A stretch of DNA of 64,000 nucleotides from Alphaproteobacteria bacterium HGW-Alphaproteobacteria-18 (GTDB lineage Bacteria > Pseudomonadota > Alphaproteobacteria > Caulobacterales > Hyphomonadaceae): NCBI GenBank assembly GCA_002841155.1, contig PHEH01000005.1, positions 186,001 to 250,000 on the forward strand, written 5' to 3'. The position numbers were made by a program, and so were the translations under genes. Every line of letters starts with the position of its first letter. Within the stretch, counting starts at the first letter, position 1. The notes beneath the pieces were generated by a model. It saw only the letters and a program-made list of their open reading frames with translations. It did no database searches and was not told where the DNA came from. This document shows, one piece after another, positions 8,604 to 15,156 of the stretch.

Positions 8604-9323
8604 CTGAGCGCGCGAAACAAGACGCCGCCGCCGAAAGCCGACCGCCGGACCGCCATCCTGGATGCGGCCGAGGCGGAGTTCAGCGCGCATGGATTTGATG
8701 GCGTCACGCTACGCACGATTGCGAAGCGGGCCGGCGTCGATCTTGCGTTGCCGAACTATTATTTCGGACCGAAGAAGCAGCTGTTCGACGCGGTGTTCAT
8801 TCGCCGGGCCCAGATTGTGAACCTCTGGCGGGAAGAGGCCCTGAAAGCCGCCATCGAGGCGGCCAAGCCGAACCCGCCCACCGTGGAAGCGATTATCCGC
8901 GCCTATCTCGAACCGATGCTGACGGGCCCGCATCTGGAAGACCAGGGCTGGAAGAACTATTACGCGCTCGTTGCCTATGTGAACAACTCGCCCGGTTGGG
9001 GCGGGCGGCTGATGGCCGAGCATTTTGATCCTTTGATTCGCCAGTTTCTCGACGCGCTGCGCCTCTCCCTGCCGGGGATGAACGAGAAAGACCTCTATTG
9101 GGGATATCAGTGTTTCTCCGGCGCGCTGACGCTGACGCTGGCCCAGACAGGGCGCATTGATCATCTTTCGGGCGGGGTATGCCTTTCTGATGATCTGGCG
9201 GACGCCTGCGAGCACATGGTCCATTTCATTGCGGGCGGTTTTGACGCCGCCTGCCGCGCCGCGCCGGCCGCCCTGACCACGCCGCTGACAAAGCAGCGCC
9301 GCCTGAAAGGCGCGTCTGGCTGA
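8604..9323 (+). CDS. TetR-family transcriptional regulator (apparent CTG start)
   Basis: TetR repressor of 239 residues. The N-terminal helix-turn-helix reads RRTAILDAAEAEFSAHGFDG, then VTLRTIAKRAGVDLALPNYYF, and the protein continues with a C-terminal domain of the AcrR/CECR type (about residues 90-225). The frame has a stop at 8589-8591 and no ATG, GTG or TTG until a TTG at 8748, which lies inside the HTH. The only sensible start is the CTG at 8604, 7 bases after a perfect AGGAGG (8591-8596). A frameshift or sequencing error is the alternative. Divergent from the hydrolase/MFS operon and convergent with the TonB receptor gene, with which it shares operator sequences. Confidence 0.85.
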   Translation: MSARNKTPPPKADRRTAILDAAEAEFSAHGFDGVTLRTIAKRAGVDLALPNYYFGPKKQLFDAVFIRRAQIVNLWREEALKAAIEAAKPNPPTVEAIIRAYLEPMLTGPHLEDQGWKNYYALVAYVNNSPGWGGRLMAEHFDPLIRQFLDALRLSLPGMNEKDLYWGYQCFSGALTLTLAQTGRIDHLSGGVCLSDDLADACEHMVHFIAGGFDAACRAAPAALTTPLTKQRRLKGASG

Positions 9324-9352
9324 TCCGGCTATTCTTGTCCGTACAAAGAAAA

Positions 9353-9378
9353 AGGGCGGCACTCGAAAGTGCCGCCCT
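9353..9378 (-). terminator. Rho-independent terminator of the TonB receptor gene
   Basis: AGGGCGGCACT-CGAA-AGTGCCGCCCT forms an 11-bp perfect stem with a CGAA loop between the convergent TetR and TonB-receptor genes. On the minus strand it is followed by TTTTTCTTTG. A second longer inverted repeat (GGTCCGG at 9386-9392 with CCGGACC at 9441-9447) sits just before it on the receptor side. Confidence 0.75.
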
Positions 9379-9446
9379 GAAGTAAGGTCCGGGAGGCTGC
9401 GCCCCATGTCCCGTGAGGCGCAGTCTGGGAGGAAACGCTCCGGACC

Positions 9447-11783
9447 CTAGAATTCGTAATCCACACCAAAGCTGAACGTGCGCGGATCGCCGTAATACGC
9501 GTTGAGTACGCCTTCGAGGCCGAGTGTCGGCGTGCCCGTGGTTGGATTGATGAAGTTGTACCCAGCGACCTTGTAGCGCTCGTCCGTCAGGTTCTTGCCG
9601 GTGAAAGTGAAACCCCAGCGGCTGTCGTCAGGCTTCCAGCGCAGACCAAGATCGATCAACGTGTAGGCTTCCTGGTCGAGTGGGCTGCGGACCTCGAACT
9701 GGCTCGATTCGCTGCGATAGGAGGCAAGCGTGTTCAGGGTCAGGCGGCCTTCCCGCTGAAGGATGTGGAAGGGCGTGTCATAGGTCAGGCGCAGGCTGCC
9801 TGTCCATTCCGGCGTATTCTGGAAGACACGCTGGTTTGCCACGTCATTGCCGAAGGCATCGATGAACTCGTTGAATTCAGCGTTGATGTAGCCGATTGAG
9901 ACCGAGGAGGTGAACATGTCGGACTCGTTGAAGATTTCTTCGCCGAGCACGGCCGTGCCTTCAAACTCGATACCCCAGAGGTCTGCCGAAGCGGCGTTGG
10001 TGGTGACCCCGGTGAAGGTGTCGTTGACCCCGTCGCCATCGGTATCAAGGCCCACCGATCCGGGGATCTGGACGTCCTTGTACTCCATGATGAAGCCGGC
10101 CAGGCTGGTCTGGACGCGGCCTCCAAAGGTGCTGGCCTTCCAGCCGATCTCGTAGCTGTCGACCTCTTCGGGATCAAACTGCATGAAGGCAAAGACTTCT
10201 TCCGGCGAGACCGTGCCATCCAGGTTAAGGTCAGGCGCGGCGGTTGTCTGGCCACGCGGATCGAAAGAACCGCCTTTGAAACCCTGTGAATAGGTTGTGT
10301 ACAGAGTGTGGTTTTCGACGGGTTTGTAAGTCAGCGACAGGCGCGGGCTGAAATCGTCGAATTTGGCGGAGCCTTCGAAATTTGATGTCGTGGCGATCGG
10401 AATACCCGGCCCGCCGAAGAAAGGAGAGAAGCCGCCGATGAAAGTGCGACGCAGGACAACCGAGGAGCGCTTGTCTTCCGTGTACCGGCCGCCAAGAGAG
10501 ATGGCGAACTGATCTGTCAGGTCATAGGTGAAGTCCGCGAAGACCGACCAGGTTTCCGTGCTGACTTCGCCGAATGTCTGAGCATTGAGGCCCGGCAGGC
10601 TCAGGATGGCTCCGGTTGTGCCGAGCAGCACGTCAAACACGGTGGAGGAATTGGCGTCCAGATAGTAGGCGCCGACAATCCCGTTCAGCCGGTCACCAGA
10701 GTAGAGAACCTGGAACTCGTTTGACAGCTGATCATTGGTGTAGATGCCTGGGACATCGACATCTGCTTCAGGCAGCGCGTCAAAGTCGATCGGGCTTGTC
10801 CCTTCATCTTCGCGATAGGCGAGGATGTTCTTCAGAGTGATCTTGTCGTTGACTTCGTATTCGGCAACGAGCGAACCCCCATAGACTTCGACCTTCTGCT
10901 CCACCACATCCAGGCCGGCCCGGTTGTCATAGACATTGCCGAGCACAGGATAAGTGAAAGGCGGGAAAAGATCCGGGATCAGACGATGGCCCTGACGGGC
11001 ATTGGATTCGTCGTTCATGTAATCGCCAGCCAGGCGCAGCTGGAAGGAGTCCGTCACATCCCATTCGGCGGAGAGGCGGGCGGAGAGGACGTCTTTGTTG
11101 TAGTTGTCCTGGCCGGTGATGATGTTCTTGCCGTAGCCGTCGCGGGTGAAGACGCCGAGGCCGCCGCCGACGCGGAAGGTGTCTGCCAGCGGCATTGAGG
11201 CCGAGGCCACGACATCCTTCTGGCCATAGGTGCCGAGCACGCCGCGCGCCTTCAGGGTCGGCTCATCGGAGAGGCCCTTGGTGACATATTTCACCGCGCC
11301 GCCGATGGTGTTACGGCCATAGAGGGTGCCCTGAGGACCGCGCAGAACCTCAATCCTTTCAACGTCATAGACCTCCAGAACCGACCCCTGCGGCCGGTTG
11401 AGATAGACGTCATCGACATAGATCCCCACGCCCGCCTCAAAGCCCGAAACCGGGTCCTGCTGGCCGACGCCGCGGATGAAGGCGGAGATGGTATTGTTCG
11501 TCCCGCGAGAGACTTCCAGGGTCACGTTGGGCGAGATCTTGGCGACCTCGTCCATGGTCTGGATGCCGAGATCGGCGAGCAGGTCGCCGCTGAAGGCGGA
11601 GACCGAGAGCGGCACGTCGAGGAGGTTTTGCTCCCGGCGCTGCGCGGTCACGACGATGGCACCAAAACGGCGTTCATCCGACGCGGCGGTCTCTTCGGTC
11701 TCGACCTGAGCATAGGCGGCGACCGGCGTGAGCGCCGTGGCGCACATAGCCAACGCCATGAATCTATTGAACTTTACGGCCAT
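9447..11783 (-). CDS. TonB-dependent outer-membrane receptor
   Basis: Ligand-gated outer-membrane channel of 778 residues. A signal peptide (about residues 1-25, ending AAYAQ) is followed by a TonB-box-like IVVTAQRREQNLLDVPLSV and a plug domain (about 50-165, with GRNTIGGAVKYVTKG). A 22-strand barrel follows and closes with a terminal Phe (FSFGVDYEF). The ribosome site GGGAGGA stands 6 bases before the ATG. Within the family it resembles the large group of receptors next to catabolic genes in Hyphomonas and sphingomonads rather than classical siderophore receptors; that placement is an impression. Two TCAAC-N4-GTTGA operators upstream tie it to the TetR/hydrolase/MFS module. Confidence 0.93.
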   Translation of the reverse strand: MAVKFNRFMALAMCATALTPVAAYAQVETEETAASDERRFGAIVVTAQRREQNLLDVPLSVSAFSGDLLADLGIQTMDEVAKISPNVTLEVSRGTNNTISAFIRGVGQQDPVSGFEAGVGIYVDDVYLNRPQGSVLEVYDVERIEVLRGPQGTLYGRNTIGGAVKYVTKGLSDEPTLKARGVLGTYGQKDVVASASMPLADTFRVGGGLGVFTRDGYGKNIITGQDNYNKDVLSARLSAEWDVTDSFQLRLAGDYMNDESNARQGHRLIPDLFPPFTYPVLGNVYDNRAGLDVVEQKVEVYGGSLVAEYEVNDKITLKNILAYREDEGTSPIDFDALPEADVDVPGIYTNDQLSNEFQVLYSGDRLNGIVGAYYLDANSSTVFDVLLGTTGAILSLPGLNAQTFGEVSTETWSVFADFTYDLTDQFAISLGGRYTEDKRSSVVLRRTFIGGFSPFFGGPGIPIATTSNFEGSAKFDDFSPRLSLTYKPVENHTLYTTYSQGFKGGSFDPRGQTTAAPDLNLDGTVSPEEVFAFMQFDPEEVDSYEIGWKASTFGGRVQTSLAGFIMEYKDVQIPGSVGLDTDGDGVNDTFTGVTTNAASADLWGIEFEGTAVLGEEIFNESDMFTSSVSIGYINAEFNEFIDAFGNDVANQRVFQNTPEWTGSLRLTYDTPFHILQREGRLTLNTLASYRSESSQFEVRSPLDQEAYTLIDLGLRWKPDDSRWGFTFTGKNLTDERYKVAGYNFINPTTGTPTLGLEGVLNAYYGDPRTFSFGVDYEF

Positions 11784-11816
11784 ATTGTCCTCCCATACGC
11801 CCGTTATCGAGCTTTT

Positions 11817-11849
11817 TTCAACGCTTGTTGATATTCAACAGGTGTTGAA
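11817..11849. promoter_or_regulatory. Double operator upstream of the TonB receptor gene
   Basis: Two copies of the TCAAC-N4-GTTGA palindrome: TCAACGCTTGTTGA (11818-11831) and TTCAACAGGTGTTGAA (11834-11849), with centres 17 bp apart, 35-66 bp upstream of the receptor start. The second differs from the core of the 8481-8500 palindrome only in the centre. Confidence 0.7.
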
Positions 11850-12020
11850 ATGACAGGGGCGGCGCAGGCTGTCAATGTGTTCCCGGTGCAACACTTCCGG
11901 CGCGCGGGGGTGGACGGAGTAAAAACTCCAACGGAAACTCCAACGGGGGGCGGGAAAGCTCTATCGCTTCACCAACAGCGGCAGTGTTTGGGGCTCCCCC
12001 CTCCGTCCGCTGCGCGTCCA

Positions 12021-12043
12021 CCTCCCCCGCTTCGCAGGGGAGG
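12021..12043. repeat. Palindromic intergenic repeat (CCTCCCC...GGGGAGG)
   Basis: A 7-bp inverted repeat with a 9-base loop, CGCTTCGCA, in the gap 11850-12062. The flanking CTCCGTCCGCTGCGCGTCCA resembles the dispersed palindromic units common in alphaproteobacterial intergenic DNA. I see no gene in this gap. Confidence 0.45.
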
Positions 12044-12062
12044 AGCAAGGCGTGCCCAATCG

Positions 12063-12365
12063 CTAGTTGGGTGGCTGCCACTCGAAGAGGTCGAGCGTCT
12101 CCTCGCTCGGGCGTTTGCCTTTCATCCGGTCGAAGCAGGGGTGGGGGATGTGGCGGCCGGAGGGCAGGACTTCGGAGACAAATGTGCCGCCATGGGAGGG
12201 CTTTGACACGCGGATAGGCGCGCCGCAGACGGGGCAATTCTCGGCCCAGCCCTGGCGGGGCGGGGCGTCTTTGGCGTCGGCCCGGTAATAGATGGTGGCC
12301 GCCACGCGGGAGCGTTCCGGGGTCGAGTTGGCATTCCGGAAATGTTCCTTGCGGTGAATCCACAT
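12063..12365 (-). CDS. Small hypothetical protein with CxxC motif
   Basis: 100-residue protein of unknown function. The ATG has a strong AAGGAGA site 9 bases upstream, which supports it as a real gene. The sequence is basic at the N-terminus (MWIHRKEHFRNAN), then carries ENCPVCGAPIRVSKPSHGG (about residues 42-60), which looks like half of a zinc knuckle. A single further Cys lies in IPHPCFDRMKG, and the C-terminus is LFEWQPPN. With only one clear CxxC, zinc binding is a guess. It lies alone in a repeat-rich accessory stretch, and no functional partner is apparent. Confidence 0.6.
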   Translation of the reverse strand: MWIHRKEHFRNANSTPERSRVAATIYYRADAKDAPPRQGWAENCPVCGAPIRVSKPSHGGTFVSEVLPSGRHIPHPCFDRMKGKRPSEETLDLFEWQPPN

Positions 12366-12447
12366 CTTGGGGGTCTCCTTTGATTTGCGGCGCTAGGGGT
12401 AGCAGGGAGGGGTTAAAGGAGCGTGGCCAGCGCGGGGGTTTTCTGAA

Positions 12448-12568
12448 CCCCTCTCCCTGGGGAGAGGGGCAGGGGTGAGGGGGCGCAACAGCGCGGCACC
12501 GCGATGACGGTCCCGGTTGAGAGCTTGCACTCCCTCACCCCCAACCCCCTCTCCCAAGGGAGAGGGGG
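12448..12568. repeat. Pair of inverted REP-like elements
   Basis: CCCCTCTCC-CTGG-GGAGAGGGG (12448-12469) and CCCCCTCTCCC-AA-GGGAGAGGGGG (12545-12568) are strong hairpins. They are flanked by CAGGGGTGAGGGGG and CCCTCACCCCC, so the second unit is an inverted copy of the first about 100 bp away. The pair lies in the 12366-12735 gap, where I find no gene. Such paired units are a common dispersed repeat type (REP/BIME-like). Confidence 0.6.
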
Positions 12569-12648
12569 CTTAAACTGTGTTGGACAACGGCGCGCTTATC
12601 CGGCGGGGTATCCCGCCCGCATATGTTGCGCAGATGATCGATGTTGCG

Positions 12649-12724
12649 CCCCCTCATCCCGTGCTCGGGCAATCGCAGTGCGATTGCTTTTCCTCGCACG
12701 CCCTTCTCCCGCAGGAGAAGGGGC
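12649..12724. repeat. Third REP-like unit with two hairpins
   Basis: GCAATCGCA-G-TGCGATTGC (12669-12687) and CCCTTCTCC-N4-GGAGAAGGG (12701-12722) follow a CCCCCTCATCCC lead, again typical of an intergenic palindromic unit. The right arm GGAGAAGGGG may also serve as ribosome site for the following GTG-started gene. Confidence 0.5.
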
Positions 12725-12735
12725 TTAAGAAGCAT

Positions 12736-13596
12736 GTGAACACGCAGGCCACCTCGCGCTCGCTCCGGCATCTGGCGCGGGAGGCGGCCGAAAGGGGCGA
12801 GCGGCTGGTGGAGATTGCGCGGCGGCTGAAGATTGCGCCGTCCACGATCCATCATTGGGCGCGCGAGGATGGGTTTCGCCGGAAGGATGTGCGCGCGCGG
12901 GCGAGCCTGGCGCACGGGCCCCAGCTTACGGGGAAGGCAGACTATCCGGAGCTGAAGGATATGGCCCCGCGCGCGCGGCTGGAGCGGCTGGGGGAGCTTT
13001 CAGGCGAAGCGCGGCTGCGCGCGGTGGCGGCGATTGAGGAGGGGTATCTCGATTATGGCCTCAAATGGCTGCGCGAGGCGCAGAAGCTGGAGCGCGGGTA
13101 CAAGGCGCTGAAGGAGCATCTGGAGCATTATCCGCCACCGGAGGAGTTTTATGAGAGCGAAGACGATGCCTGGCGGGAGCATATCGAAGACGAGATGGCG
13201 GCGCTGGAGGCCGGGGAGGTGTGGGTACCCCCGCCGCTGCCGCCCCAGACGCCCAAACAGATCGCCAATGCCAGGGAGGACGCCTTGATCGACGCCGCCA
13301 TCGAGGCGGCGCGCATCGAGCGGATGACGGAGGAGCGCGATGGCCGGGCGCCGACGCCGGATGAGATCGGCGACGACCGGGTGGCCAATTTCGGGCTGGA
13401 TGTCGAGGAATACTGGCGGCTGAAAGAGGAGGTGAAGAAATGGCGCCTCTTCCCCGGCCGCGGAGACCCGCCCCCTTTAAGGGCGGTCTCCCGTGGGCGG
13501 AGTATCCTTCCCCAGCCCGAACCGGAGATGCCGGCCGGGAAGAAGCTCTACGGGATGGAGGATGCGTTTCCGGTGACGTTCACGCGGCGGGAGTGA
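12736..13596 (+). CDS. Helix-turn-helix protein of unknown function
   Basis: About 286 residues if read from the GTG at 12736. The frame is open back to 12577, but that stretch is made of the palindromic repeat, so it was not used. The N-terminal part has a Fis/terminase-small-subunit-like helix-turn-helix (LVEIARRLKIAPSTIHHWAREDGFRRKDVRAR, about residues 28-60). It is followed by a charged helical region (about 85-220, rich in Glu, Arg and Leu) and a Pro-rich tail. No catalytic motif is visible. It may be an uncharacterised regulator, or a relic of a mobile element since terminase small subunits start in the same way; the long acidic tail argues against a standard terminase. Confidence 0.6.
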   Translation: MNTQATSRSLRHLAREAAERGERLVEIARRLKIAPSTIHHWAREDGFRRKDVRARASLAHGPQLTGKADYPELKDMAPRARLERLGELSGEARLRAVAAIEEGYLDYGLKWLREAQKLERGYKALKEHLEHYPPPEEFYESEDDAWREHIEDEMAALEAGEVWVPPPLPPQTPKQIANAREDALIDAAIEAARIERMTEERDGRAPTPDEIGDDRVANFGLDVEEYWRLKEEVKKWRLFPGRGDPPPLRAVSRGRSILPQPEPEMPAGKKLYGMEDAFPVTFTRRE

Positions 13597-13602
13597 TCCG
13601 TA

Positions 13603-13629
13603 GGTGGGTTGAGCGCAGCGAAACCCGCC
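13603..13629. repeat. Imperfect hairpin repeat GGTGGGTT...AAACCCGCC
   Basis: Short imperfect inverted repeat with a GAGCGCAGCG loop just after the HTH gene. It resembles the widespread GGTGGGTT-type intergenic palindrome. It marks the point where base composition drops at the left border of the AT-rich operon. Confidence 0.45.
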
Positions 13630-13744
13630 ATTCGCGCAGCCCTTACCAAAACTTTAAAAACCCTATTGAAGTCGCAGTCTGGCCACCCATCTACGAAATT
13701 ACGCGTACGTTACTAGTCGCAGTTGACCTAGCAGTTGGAGAGAA

Positions 13745-14371
13745 ATGACCATGACTGAAGAGAATAACGATCAAAGTGAGATGGTTGGCGACAAAAAATC
13801 GTCAATTGAAATGGAACTTAATGCATTGATGGCAGTGGTCAAATCACTGGATTCCCTGTCGCCCGAGGGGCGGAATTGGGTTCTGGCTAGTGCCGCGAGC
13901 AAGTTTGGGGTGCAGCCACCGTCGATTTCTAAAGCTCCGTCAAAGGGTAATGTCGAAAGCGCATCACAGCAATCAGAGGGAGATGGATTGTCTTCCATTC
14001 AGAATCCCAAGGTGAAAAAGTGGATTAAAGACGCCCAGTTTACTGAAGAAGAACTGGAGTCAGTATTTTATTCGAGTGGAAGTGAGTATCAAATTATCGC
14101 CAGTGATGTTCCCGGAACATCGAAGAAAGATAAGACGATAAATGCGTACATTCTCGTGGGCGCATCGAGGTTCTTGGAGACCGGGGAACCTAATTTTACA
14201 GACCAGGAAGCACGCGTCTATTGCGAGACGATTGGTTGTTATGATTCCACAAATCACGCCAAATATATGAAAGATAAGGGAAATTATATTACTGGAAATA
14301 AGAATTCTGGTTGGACCCTTACTATGCCTGGTCTCAAAGCTGCTGTTGAAGTGATCCGGGGGGCCAAATGA
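13745..14371 (+). CDS. Unknown AT-rich gene, wHTH-like C-terminus (first gene of two-gene operon)
   Basis: 208-residue protein I do not recognise by name. An acidic N-terminus is followed by an amphipathic helix pair (about residues 20-56, ALMAVVKSLDSLSPEGRNWV), a low-complexity Ser-rich linker (57-85) and a folded C-terminal half. That half (about 127-205) reads like a winged helix: a helix YILVGASRFLETGE, FTDQEARVYCETIG, then a wing ending SGWTLTMPGLKAAVEVI. Base composition is strikingly AT-rich: 22 of 60 G/C in each of the rows 14041-14100 and 14281-14340, against well over 60% in flanking genes. A GGAGA site precedes the ATG at 13745. Its stop overlaps the next gene by ATGA, so the two are a coupled pair, probably acquired by transfer. 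Confidence 0.75.
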   Translation: MTMTEENNDQSEMVGDKKSSIEMELNALMAVVKSLDSLSPEGRNWVLASAASKFGVQPPSISKAPSKGNVESASQQSEGDGLSSIQNPKVKKWIKDAQFTEEELESVFYSSGSEYQIIASDVPGTSKKDKTINAYILVGASRFLETGEPNFTDQEARVYCETIGCYDSTNHAKYMKDKGNYITGNKNSGWTLTMPGLKAAVEVIRGAK

Positions 14372-15156
14372 GCTTGGCAGCGAGCAATCTGCTGGCACCC
14401 GTTGGCGAAGCTCTTCGGGGCACGGTCATCAAGAGTTATTCTGAAATTGTCAGCAGATACGCTCATATGCACTGGGAACCAGCCGAGCTAAATGGGGGAA
14501 AGTTCTGTGAAGCAGTCTATTGCGTGCTAAAGGCAGCTTTGGATGGTGACTTTTCCGTATCTCCAACGAAACCGAAAAACTTCAAGCAAGCATGCGAGGC
14601 GTTGGAGAAATATCCAGTTGCCTCCACCATCGTCGGAGAACGGAGTATTCGAATTCTCATTCCCCGAGTTCTGATCCCTTTGTACGACATTCGAAACAAC
14701 AGGGGCGTCGGGCATATAGGCGGCGATGTTGATCCCAATTTTATGGATGCAACTTTGGTAATGCATCAATCTAGCTGGGTAATGGCGGAGTTGGTCAGAG
14801 TGTTTCACGCTGTATCAACAGCTGAGGCCCAAGCGGCTGTAAAACAACTCACTGCATTGCGGCATCCATTGATTTGGCAAACCTCCAATGGACTGAAGCG
14901 CGTTTTACGCACCGACCTTGGTACAGCGGACAAGATCCTGACCCTTCTATACGGCGAGTCTACGCCAGTTAAGGTTTCTGATCTTCAGCAGTGGACTAGT
15001 TACAAAAATTCAAGCAATTTCAAAAAGATAATTCTACGTCTTCAAGATAAGCTCTTGGTTGAATATGACAGCGCGAGCCATACTGTTGAGCTGTCGCCCC
15101 TAGGAGCAACTCTTGTAGAAGATAAGGATTTTCTCGGCGCAAATATAAGCAGTTAA
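14368..15156 (+). CDS. HEPN-like / winged-helix protein of unknown function (second gene of operon)
   Basis: 262-residue protein, also AT-rich. The N-terminal two thirds are all-alpha: [22 protein letters not shown] (36-57), then [16 protein letters not shown] (106-121) with an R109-x6-H116 arrangement that fits the Rx4-6H signature of HEPN ribonucleases, then a helix [11 protein letters not shown] (139-149). The C-terminal third (about 187-255) looks like a winged helix ([30 protein letters not shown], a wing ending [12 protein letters not shown]). Coupling to the upstream wHTH-like gene suggests a toxin-antitoxin or defence-type pair; this is inference from motif and layout. Its TAA stop shares the palindrome TTAA with the stop of convergent uvrB. 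Confidence 0.75.
   Translation: MSLAASNLLAPVGEALRGTVIKSYSEIVSRYAHMHWEPAELNGGKFCEAVYCVLKAALDGDFSVSPTKPKNFKQACEALEKYPVASTIVGERSIRILIPRVLIPLYDIRNNRGVGHIGGDVDPNFMDATLVMHQSSWVMAELVRVFHAVSTAEAQAAVKQLTALRHPLIWQTSNGLKRVLRTDLGTADKILTLLYGESTPVKVSDLQQWTSYKNSSNFKKIILRLQDKLLVEYDSASHTVELSPLGATLVEDKDFLGANISS

Noticed and set aside
12448..12730. Hairpin repeats as a possible CRISPR array
   Set aside because: The units are palindromic, inverted relative to each other, irregularly spaced and few, and there are no cas genes.
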